Translations under genes and position numbers: made by a program
DNA from: Chryseobacterium vaccae
Lineage (GTDB): Bacteria > Bacteroidota > Bacteroidia > Flavobacteriales > Weeksellaceae
Length of the DNA stretch: 64,000 nt
Direction: 5' to 3'
Assembly: GCF_009602705.1 (NCBI RefSeq)
Contig: NZ_VSWH01000001.1
Location: forward strand, 1,054,001 to 1,118,000
Shown here: positions 42,875-50,422 of the stretch, one piece after another
Position numbering within the stretch: the stretch's first letter is position 1
How the letters are laid out: each line of letters begins with the position of its first letter
Notes under the pieces: generated by a model
Databases searched by the model: none
What the model was told of the DNA's origin: nothing
Seen by the model: the letters and a program-made list of their open reading frames with translations, nothing else

Positions 42875-43515
42875 GGTTTTTATTTGGCTAATCCTCAACT
42901 TAAGATATCTTAAAAAAACACCCTCTTTAATACAGGATTGATATTATTTTTTTTAATTATTGTTTTACTTTTTATTTATTTTTAAACTTATGTAAAACGG
43001 GAGCACAATATATCAATTAAAATTAAGCCAGGAAATAAACTTTTGTTCAAATGCATATTCGTTATGATATAAAAGATATTCGTTGGGAAGACCGTTCATA
43101 AAAGCAAAAAACCGGTATTGGAAAATAATTGGGCCGGAATATATTGTAAGAGCCTGTTTAAATCTCACCATAATTTATATATATTTGATTACATACGGTT
43201 TACATTGCCATAACTCAATAGATCTGAATTGTTTCTAATAAAAAAAATAACGCAAAGTTGATGAATAATTCCACTTTATTTTAAGAACAGCATATTAATC
43301 AATATAATTATCAGGTCGCTCCTAAGGAGCTCACCTTAGATCATCTATCAAATTCTATGAACAGAGTACTCTTACGGAGCACTTAAAAAACTTAAATAAC
43401 ATCATTTTCTTATGGAAATTTATACATTGATCATCAGTTATAACACTTAATATAACCTGAATATTTTGGAGCTCTATTATCTGATCATTATAAACATCTG
43501 TACATCATTGCCTTT
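42875..43515. other. Long A+T-rich intergenic region between the two unknown operons
   Basis: I see no gene in these 640 bases. It must contain the promoter of the six-gene operon (minus strand). The short palindromes GCTCCTAAGGAGC at 43318-43330 and a similar CTCTTACGGAGCAC near 43370 look like remnants of a small repeat family. Other parts are simple A+T-rich sequence. Confidence 0.4.
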
Positions 43516-45426
43516 TTAAATCCCGAATTCATCCTTTTCCCAAATCCATAAATTACGCAATGGTAATCCACTGTAAATGGCTATTTCCGGACGGTCCAGC
43601 TGCGATTCTAAATTTAATTCTCCATAATTCTCCACTGTTATATTAACTTCCTTTAAATTGGGCAGAGTGTTCAGTACCCGCACATCTGTCACTTTTGTTC
43701 TGTATAAATCAAGACGCTCGAGCTTTTTTAGCGGTTCTAGGCCTGAAATATCATCTATCTCATAACTTTCTAAGAGGGTGAGCCATTTTAGATTGGGAAA
43801 TTTCGATACCCCTCTTAAATTCATTTTATCCTGAAGATTTGATAAATCTAATTTTTCAAGGGCGGGTAAGATTTCAAACGAAGAAAAATCTTTCATCTTA
43901 CTACTTTGCAGGTCCAGAACTTTCAGCTTTTTCATGGTTTTCAGCTCCAGTCTCCCCGCTGCATGAATCTGAAGGAATTCTAAATTAGGAAACAGGTTCA
44001 ACCCTTTAATTTTACCATTATGCCCATAAAAATTCAACCTTTTTAAAGATTTCATTTTGGGAAATGTGGTAATATCAAATTTACTTTCATTCACTATTTC
44101 CAAAGATTTTAAGCGTTTCAAATGTTCAAATCCGGTGAAACCAACTCTTGAATTAAAAATTAAAAACTCCAGCTTTTTTAAGCTTCCTATATCGAAAGTC
44201 TGCTTCGTTTTTTCAACATTGAGCTCTAATTTTTTCAGCTTTTTTAAGGTCAGGACAGACTCTGCGGTTTCTACTGAAACTTCAGCACCCATTTTTAAAG
44301 TTTCCAGGGCTATAAATTGTCCGACCGGATAGGCTGCCGGACTTTCAAGGGATTCATAAAAATCCAGCTCTTTCAGCTGATCCTTTAGCGGAAGCAGTCT
44401 TGAAAAATTCCGGGATTGTATATGATTGTCTTCATGACATCTGAATTCAAAGCTCGTCAGATTGGGAAAATGTTTGAAATAAGTATGTTTTTTGATGACA
44501 GAGTTGCTCATTTCAACTCTCCTGATCTGCCTGGCAATGGGTAAAAAAGCATCTGCATAAAACCTGGACTCATCAAATAGCAGACGGTCTACCTTTTCAA
44601 ATTTCCCAAGATTATCAATTGTTTTTTCTTTAAAACCGGTAAAATGTAATTGATTAATATAGTTTTTAAGGGATACTACGTTTTTTAAACTGAATGGTTT
44701 TTCCCCTGTCGCGAAATGGCAGCTTATTTTTTTATTAAAAGGATTTTCATGCTCTTCTGTGTCTTCAACGGTGGTATCGGTATCTATACCGATTTCCTCA
44801 AGCTTCTTAAACCCCAAAAGTCCGGCAATGCTCCCTATCCTGCAATTATTGAAACTAATATCAGATACCGATTGATCAAAGGGTATAAAGGAAACATCGT
44901 CAAACCGTGAGTCGGAAATATGGATACTTCTGATAGATCCCTGCTTTATTTTTTTTGGTTTGTAAGTAAAGGTTATCTTATGGAGACTTAGTGAGTACAG
45001 GTCTTCGATATTGCTCAGCTCCTGAATATTATCAATATGACAATTTATGATTGTAAGCTCCTTAACCACTTTGTCCACCGATGTATGGAGACCTCTAAGA
45101 CAGCTGGCATCAAAACTCATATTGGAAAAACGGATCTCACCCGGGAAATCCCTTATTACTGTGCTGTCATAATTTCTGAACGTCACATGATCCAGATAGA
45201 AATAATGACAATGCTCCAATTTCAATAAATCAGAAAAACTGGGAATAATACAGTTGGTGAGATATAAAGTGGTCAGCCTACTGAGATAGGGCAAAAATTT
45301 GGAAAAATCATCAATTGTTACATCTTTGAGCTCTAATCTTCTGATAGGGGCAGGCTTCTTGTCACCCTCCTGAGAGGTGATGTCCAAAATCTCTTCTATT
45401 TTTTTTATTTCTTCGTCTGTTTCCAA
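43516..45426 (-). CDS. Leucine-rich-repeat protein, downstream copy (start codon lost)
   Basis: 636 aa from TTG 45426. It is a close paralogue of the gene at 45492, sharing ETDEEIKKIE, FSKFLPYLS, CIIPSFSDLLKL and the C-terminal ELNLESQLDRPEIAIYSGL block almost unchanged. The middle is LRR repeats of about 22 residues with LKKLKxLxL-type spacing. No signal peptide, so it is probably cytosolic. The paralogue begins with an ATG ten codons further upstream; here that codon is ATA (45456-45454) with aligned residues K-Q-N-H-Q after it. The gene may therefore start poorly from ATA or TTG, or be partly silenced. It lies 65 bases after the upstream copy's stop. Confidence 0.75.
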   Translation of the reverse strand: METDEEIKKIEEILDITSQEGDKKPAPIRRLELKDVTIDDFSKFLPYLSRLTTLYLTNCIIPSFSDLLKLEHCHYFYLDHVTFRNYDSTVIRDFPGEIRFSNMSFDASCLRGLHTSVDKVVKELTIINCHIDNIQELSNIEDLYSLSLHKITFTYKPKKIKQGSIRSIHISDSRFDDVSFIPFDQSVSDISFNNCRIGSIAGLLGFKKLEEIGIDTDTTVEDTEEHENPFNKKISCHFATGEKPFSLKNVVSLKNYINQLHFTGFKEKTIDNLGKFEKVDRLLFDESRFYADAFLPIARQIRRVEMSNSVIKKHTYFKHFPNLTSFEFRCHEDNHIQSRNFSRLLPLKDQLKELDFYESLESPAAYPVGQFIALETLKMGAEVSVETAESVLTLKKLKKLELNVEKTKQTFDIGSLKKLEFLIFNSRVGFTGFEHLKRLKSLEIVNESKFDITTFPKMKSLKRLNFYGHNGKIKGLNLFPNLEFLQIHAAGRLELKTMKKLKVLDLQSSKMKDFSSFEILPALEKLDLSNLQDKMNLRGVSKFPNLKWLTLLESYEIDDISGLEPLKKLERLDLYRTKVTDVRVLNTLPNLKEVNITVENYGELNLESQLDRPEIAIYSGLPLRNLWIWEKDEFGI

Positions 45427-45491
45427 TGGTATATTGAGTTGATGGTTTTGTTTTATTCTTAATTAGTCTGTGATGAATATCTTAGAAGATT

Positions 45492-47459
45492 TTAAATGCC
45501 GAATTTATCCTTTTTCCAAATTGATAAATTACGCAATGGTAATCCACTGTAAATAGCTATTTCCGGACGGTCCAGCTGCGATTCTAAATTTAATTCTCCA
45601 TAATTGCTCACTGCTATATTGACTTCCTTTAAATCCGGCAAAGTATTCAGCACGCGTATATCTGTCACTTTTGTTCTGTATAAATCAAGACGTTCTAATT
45701 TCTTTAAAGGTTCTAAGCCTGAAATATCATCTACCTCATAACTTTCTAAGAGGGTGAGCCATTTCAGATTAGGAAATTTCGATATCCTTTCTAAATTAAT
45801 TTTTCCCTGAAGACCTGACAAATCTAATTTTTCAAGGGAAGGTTGTATTTCGAACGAAGAAAAATCTTTAATTTCACTATTTTGAAGGTCCAAAACTTTC
45901 AGCTTTTTCAAGGTTTTCAGCTCCAGTTTCATTGCTCCGTGAAGTTTCAGAAATTCCAAATTAGGAAATCGATTCATCCCTTTAATATGGCAATCATAGC
46001 CAGAAGCGCTCAATCTTTTTAAAGATTTCATCTTTGGAAGTGTCTTAAGATCAAATTTTCTGTCACTGATGATCCCCAGTGACTGTAAGCGTTTCAGATG
46101 CTCAAATCCGGTGAAACGTACTTTTGTTGAGATATCCGCTAAGATAAGAGTTAAAAACTCAAGCTTTTTTAACCTTCCTATATCGAAAGTCTGTTTTGTC
46201 TTTTTAATACTTACATACAGCCTTTTGAGCTTTTTTAAAGTCAGAATGGATTCAACGGTCTGCGCTGAAACTTCAAAACCGATTTTTAAAGATTCCAGGG
46301 CTGTAAACTGTCCGACCGGGTAGGTTTTCAGCCTATTCCGTAATTCATCTCTTTCATAAAACACCAGTTCTTTCAGCTGCTTTTTCAGAGGAAGCAGTTT
46401 TAAAAAGCTCCGGACATCTGCATTTTCTTTTTCAAAACATGCTAATTCAAAACCTGTCAGATTAGAAAAGTGTTTGAAATAAGTATGTTTTTTGATGACA
46501 GAGTCTCTGAGTTCTATTTTCCTGATTTGTCTGGCAATAGGTAAAAAAGCATCCACATACAATATGGATTTGCCCAATGACAGGCTGGTTAACTTTTCAA
46601 ATTTCCCCAGATCATCAATCGTTTTTTCTTTAAAACCGGTAAAATGTAATTCATTGATATAATTTCTTAGAGACAGTACATTTCTTAAGCTGAATGGTTT
46701 TTCCCCCTTCACGAAACTGCAGATCATTTCTTTATTAAAAGGATTTTCCTGTCCCTCTGTATCTTCAACGATGGTATCGCTGTCTATCTCCATTTCTCCA
46801 AGCTTCTCAAATCCCGAAATTCCTTCAAAACTTCCTATCCTGCAGTTTTTAAAATCAATATTTCTTACCGATTTTTTAAAGGGTATAAAAGAAATATCAT
46901 CAAACTGCGAGTTGGAAACATCGATTATGCTGATAGATTTCTCTTTTATTTTTTTTGAATGACAGGTGAAGGTTATTTTGTCTAATTCTAAGGAATACAG
47001 TCCTCCGATATTGCTCAGCTCCTGAATATTATCAATATGACAGTTTTTAATAAAGAGATGCCTGAATATCTTTGTTGATCCCGATGCCTGCATACCATTC
47101 AGACAACAGGCATCAAAGCTCATATTGGAAAAGCGAACATCATGCGGAAAGTCCCTTATGATATTGCTACCATTATTTTTGAATGTTACATTATCAAGAT
47201 AAAAATAACTGCAATGATCCAGCTTCAATAAGTCGGAAAAACTGGGAATGATACAGTTGGTGAGATCTACTCTTCCTACCTTACTGAGATAGGGCAAAAA
47301 TTTGGAGAAATCATCAATTGTTACATCGTTGAGCTTTAATGTTATTAAATAATCTGATTTTTCATGGTCTTGCCCAGGTTTTATACCTAGAATGTCTTCT
47401 ATTTTTTTAATTTCTTCGTCTGTTTCCAATGGTTTATTTGTTTGATGATTCTCTTTCAT
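45492..47459 (-). CDS. Leucine-rich-repeat protein, upstream copy
   Basis: 655 aa starting MKENHQTNKPLETDEE at ATG 47459. An N-terminal helical region (residues 1-50) is followed by roughly 20 irregular LRR units through the C-terminus, ending PEIAIYSGLPLRNLSIWKKD. No signal peptide, membrane helix or sorting domain, so it is likely cytosolic. It is paralogous along its whole length to the gene at 43516. LRR arrays bind proteins; the partner is unknown. Both copies stand in an accessory-looking region and could be a toxin/immunity- or defence-related pair, but no effector domain is visible. Confidence 0.8.
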   Translation of the reverse strand: MKENHQTNKPLETDEEIKKIEDILGIKPGQDHEKSDYLITLKLNDVTIDDFSKFLPYLSKVGRVDLTNCIIPSFSDLLKLDHCSYFYLDNVTFKNNGSNIIRDFPHDVRFSNMSFDACCLNGMQASGSTKIFRHLFIKNCHIDNIQELSNIGGLYSLELDKITFTCHSKKIKEKSISIIDVSNSQFDDISFIPFKKSVRNIDFKNCRIGSFEGISGFEKLGEMEIDSDTIVEDTEGQENPFNKEMICSFVKGEKPFSLRNVLSLRNYINELHFTGFKEKTIDDLGKFEKLTSLSLGKSILYVDAFLPIARQIRKIELRDSVIKKHTYFKHFSNLTGFELACFEKENADVRSFLKLLPLKKQLKELVFYERDELRNRLKTYPVGQFTALESLKIGFEVSAQTVESILTLKKLKRLYVSIKKTKQTFDIGRLKKLEFLTLILADISTKVRFTGFEHLKRLQSLGIISDRKFDLKTLPKMKSLKRLSASGYDCHIKGMNRFPNLEFLKLHGAMKLELKTLKKLKVLDLQNSEIKDFSSFEIQPSLEKLDLSGLQGKINLERISKFPNLKWLTLLESYEVDDISGLEPLKKLERLDLYRTKVTDIRVLNTLPDLKEVNIAVSNYGELNLESQLDRPEIAIYSGLPLRNLSIWKKDKFGI

Positions 47460-47668
47460 TTTGCCTGTTGCTTAATTTTTTGATGGCTAATTAATTATTA
47501 GTTCTAATTCTTTGCAGAAAGCTTTTATGATACTTTTATCTTAAAGCAAAAATATTCAAAAATTCAAGATTGAAATCATCCGTCCAAAATAAAGAACAAC
47601 AAATTATTAAAAAATAAAATCCGGCGATTTTCTATATATTGCATATTGAAACAATTAAAATTTAAACC

Positions 47669-47818
47669 ATGAGAGTAAAAATTTTCGTAGACAGCGACAT
47701 TACAAAACTGGAGGAAAAAATCAATTTCTTTTTATCAACCAATGATATTGATATTCATGATATAAAATTCTCCGCAACGGCCGGAGATATTTGTGCAATA
47801 GTAATTTACATGATCTAA
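47669..47818 (+). CDS. Cse60-like mini-protein (DUF2758 / PF10957 type)
   Basis: 49 aa: MRVKIFVDSDITKLEEKINF at the start and GDICAIVIYMI at the end. The order strand (VKIFV), helix (LEEKINFFL), strand (IKFSAT) and final strand with AIVIYM matches the small Cse60-family proteins seen in Bacillus and, as short homologues, in Bacteroidetes. The function is unknown. The ATG follows an A-rich leader and 25 bases separate its stop from the 78-aa gene, so the two probably form a unit. Confidence 0.6.
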   Translation: MRVKIFVDSDITKLEEKINFFLSTNDIDIHDIKFSATAGDICAIVIYMI

Positions 47819-47843
47819 GAATAACAAAAAAAACTATAAACTT

Positions 47844-48080
47844 ATGTTTGACCATGTAGAACTTACAAATGAAAGACCAACGGAAAGCGGTTATTACTTT
47901 GTTAAATGGAGTGAGAACGAAGAAAAGCTTCTATTATGGATTGATTACTTAATCAATTCTGGAGTAGAATTCTGGTGTTGGAGATATACAAAAAGTAGCG
48001 AGCCATCCGATGTACATTTCGATATTCAAAATCCTGACTATCCTCAATTTTCAGAGAGAATTCCTACTTCTGATGAATAA
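47844..48080 (+). CDS. Hypothetical 78-aa acidic protein
   Basis: Cytosolic, Trp- and Glu-rich (TESGYYFVKWSENEEKLLLW; GVEFWCWRYTKSS). The opening pattern P-T-E-S-G-Y-Y resembles phage-type DUF551-like small proteins (usual phrase PxxxGxYLV), but the match is weak. It follows the Cse60-like gene by 25 bases. No terminator is clear. The function is unknown. Confidence 0.55.
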   Translation: MFDHVELTNERPTESGYYFVKWSENEEKLLLWIDYLINSGVEFWCWRYTKSSEPSDVHFDIQNPDYPQFSERIPTSDE

Positions 48081-48202
48081 AACACCAATTGTTGTATGTT
48101 TTTAAAAGGGAACAAAAAAGGCTATTCTTTAGTAAATATAATTCAGAAGATAGCTTAAAACAGCAAATAGCTATAAGTTCTTGGGATATCCGGGGTAGTA
48201 AA

Positions 48203-48227
48203 TAAAAAAAGCCCCTAAACAGGGGCT
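48203..48227 (-). terminator. Terminator of the tRNA-Arg gene
   Basis: The 7-bp stem AGCCCCT / AGGGGCT (48210-48227) is followed on the minus strand by a run of seven T. Confidence 0.85.
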
Positions 48228-48232
48228 AAAAG

Positions 48233-48304
48233 TGACCGCAGAAGGACTCGAACCCTCACTGTCGGAGCCGAAATCCGAAGTTCTATCCATTAAACTATGC
48301 AGCC
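48233..48304 (-). tRNA. tRNA-Arg, anticodon TCG
   Basis: A 72-nt cloverleaf on the minus strand: acceptor GGCTGCA with TGCGGTC, D arm GTTT...GAAC with loop AATGGATA, anticodon arm TCGGA with TCCGA around loop TTTCGGC, which gives anticodon TCG (reads CGA and, by wobble, CGN), and T arm GAGGG/CCTTC with TTCGAGT. The discriminator is A and CCA is not encoded. A terminator follows it immediately. Confidence 0.9.
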
Positions 48305-48515
48305 AGATTCATGAGCAGTATTAAAGACTGAAAACAGCCTGCTGCTTATGATTTCGAGTGCGAAAATAATGATTTTTTTACAATTTCCCCTAATTATAGA
48401 AGCTTAATTCTAAAATCCTTTTTATTACCGTAAAGTGAAAGTTCTTTACAACTGTTTCAATACAAAAACAAACTGCTACAAACATTTACATATCAATATT
48501 TTACAAACTGATGTA

Positions 48516-48554
48516 TCAAAAAAGAAAAAACCTTACATCCGAAAATGTAAGGTT
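48516..48554 (-). terminator. Intrinsic terminator after the outer-membrane barrel gene
   Basis: A perfect 10-bp stem AACCTTACAT / ATGTAAGGTT with a 6-nt loop, followed on the minus strand by a T-rich run. Confidence 0.88.
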
Positions 48555-48580
48555 CATCTATTTTAAAATTTCTTTAAAGC

Positions 48581-50350
48581 TTAGAAAGTGATTTTCACCC
48601 CTCCCAGGATCTGTGCTCCCAGTACTTTATACCCTTTATAAGTCTGGTATTTAGAGCTCAGCAGGTTGTTTCCAAGAGCGAAAACACTAAAGTTCTTATG
48701 GATTTTATACTCTGCGGAAAGATTCAGATCAGCATAACCGCCTACTTTATCATTTCTGTTTTCTGTAGACTGGAATACCATTCCTGATGGCGCTGCTACT
48801 CCTTCAAAACCAAATGAATTAGTCGTTCTGTCACTTGCAAAAATTCCCTTAAATCCAAGAAGAAGTTTTTTGTCAAGCATCGTATATTTCGCTCCGATGC
48901 TTGCATTCACTAAAGGAACGTTATAAATATCCTCATAGTTTTTCAGGTCGTATTTCGTAAATCGTACTTCACCATCAAGGATAAGATTTTCAAGCGGGAA
49001 ATATTGTACACTTCCTTTGATGTCACTTACATTTCCGTCATCATATACGGCAGAGAATGTATTGGCAAAATCATAGGCAGAACGGTTCAGCGAATAGGTA
49101 TTATTGAAAAGGTTATTCGCCTGGAAGAACATAATATCCCTCATCTTTCCGTAACCCGCAGAGAAGTCGTATTTGAACGTTTCATCAATATCTCCTCTCA
49201 ATCCTACATAAAAGTGATATTTCGTCTCTGTAGGCTTTAAAAACTGGTCAGAAAGAATGAATGGATTAGCCTGTAACATATCTCCGTATGTATTCAGCTT
49301 CAAACCACCGTCTACCCCTCCGTAGAATTTAAATTCTTTCGCAGCAGCAAACTGGAATTCAGCCTGTGGGAACCAATACGTCTTATTATTTTTCTGCTGG
49401 GCAAAGTAATCGTTTGAATTCTTGGAATTCAGGAAAGCAAATGAAGATCCTAACGTCAAATAAGAATCTCCTTTTCTGAACGTTACTTTCGGAAGTAAAT
49501 TGGTATTTACAAAATTGGATGAATTCTTATCTTCGATGCCGAAATCAGTTTTTACGGCTTCAAGACCTACTCCAAGATCCGCATTCAGATTGATTCCTGA
49601 TTTTCCAATCTCCACCGCATGTTTGGAAAGATTCGCCAAAATGGATACCTGGTTTTCCTGAGCATCAAAATGATCTTTCAGGAAGGATGATTTTACCCTG
49701 ATGTCATTCAGAATTTCATTCGAATAAAAATCATAATATCCGTTTACTTTGAACTGGTTGACTCTCTGTTTCAGATCAACATCTGCAGAAGGCTCCAGGG
49801 CATAAATCCCGTAATATCTGTTATTATCCAGTCCATATTGTGCATTCAGGTTAAATTTCCCTTTTTCACCATATGAATTTAAGTAAGCTCCGATCGCTGT
49901 AGAACTCTGCTTGGAATCCCATGCATATTCTTTTTTCAGACCTAATGTAGAAAGGAAATGGAAATCTGCCCCTACTTCAAGCTTATTTTCAAGCGTTTTG
50001 GAAATATTGGCATCCGCAAGAATCTTCCCGAAATTACCCATTCCAAACTGCAGATAATTATTCTGAGCCGTTCCTTCAAATTTCGGAGTTACATCCTGCC
50101 CCTGAATGGTAGAAGTTTTAAAATCTGAAACAGCAGGAACATCTGTAATCGTATATTTTACAGGATTCTGGGATTTCTCTTCCGGCGGATAATTCTTAAT
50201 TGTTTCTACAGAAGTTTTCTTCTTCTCGATCTTCTTCACTTCCGGCTCTCTTTTCTTATTAAGAATCAGTTTTTCTTCTTTGATCTGGGAGAACGCTACT
50301 GACGAAACCCCTAAGAATAATATGGATAATAATTGAATTTTTCTGTTCAT
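48581..50350 (-). CDS. TonB-dependent-receptor-type outer-membrane beta-barrel without plug
   Basis: 589 aa. The signal peptide ends VAFSQ (residue 22), followed by a Lys/Glu-rich linker (VKKIEKKKTSVETI) and then about 22 amphipathic strands with alternating aromatics, closing on KVLGAQILGGVKITF, the C-terminal Phe expected for outer-membrane insertion. The plug and carboxypeptidase-regulatory domains of full TonB receptors are missing. It should be a barrel in the outer membrane. It lies 72 bases downstream of the large TPR gene on the same strand, a pairing that suggests the TPR protein docks to it. Confidence 0.82.
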   Translation of the reverse strand: MNRKIQLLSILFLGVSSVAFSQIKEEKLILNKKREPEVKKIEKKKTSVETIKNYPPEEKSQNPVKYTITDVPAVSDFKTSTIQGQDVTPKFEGTAQNNYLQFGMGNFGKILADANISKTLENKLEVGADFHFLSTLGLKKEYAWDSKQSSTAIGAYLNSYGEKGKFNLNAQYGLDNNRYYGIYALEPSADVDLKQRVNQFKVNGYYDFYSNEILNDIRVKSSFLKDHFDAQENQVSILANLSKHAVEIGKSGINLNADLGVGLEAVKTDFGIEDKNSSNFVNTNLLPKVTFRKGDSYLTLGSSFAFLNSKNSNDYFAQQKNNKTYWFPQAEFQFAAAKEFKFYGGVDGGLKLNTYGDMLQANPFILSDQFLKPTETKYHFYVGLRGDIDETFKYDFSAGYGKMRDIMFFQANNLFNNTYSLNRSAYDFANTFSAVYDDGNVSDIKGSVQYFPLENLILDGEVRFTKYDLKNYEDIYNVPLVNASIGAKYTMLDKKLLLGFKGIFASDRTTNSFGFEGVAAPSGMVFQSTENRNDKVGGYADLNLSAEYKIHKNFSVFALGNNLLSSKYQTYKGYKVLGAQILGGVKITF

Positions 50351-50422
50351 TACTATGAGTGTATTTATGTGTTCACGTAAAAGTCCTTCAACGGCTGTTT
50401 ACATGAACAGGATACTGCATTT

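Noticed and set aside
42875..43515. Possible small gene or ncRNA in the long A+T-rich gap
   Set aside because: No frame longer than chance with a supporting start, and no terminator-like hairpin to define an ncRNA.
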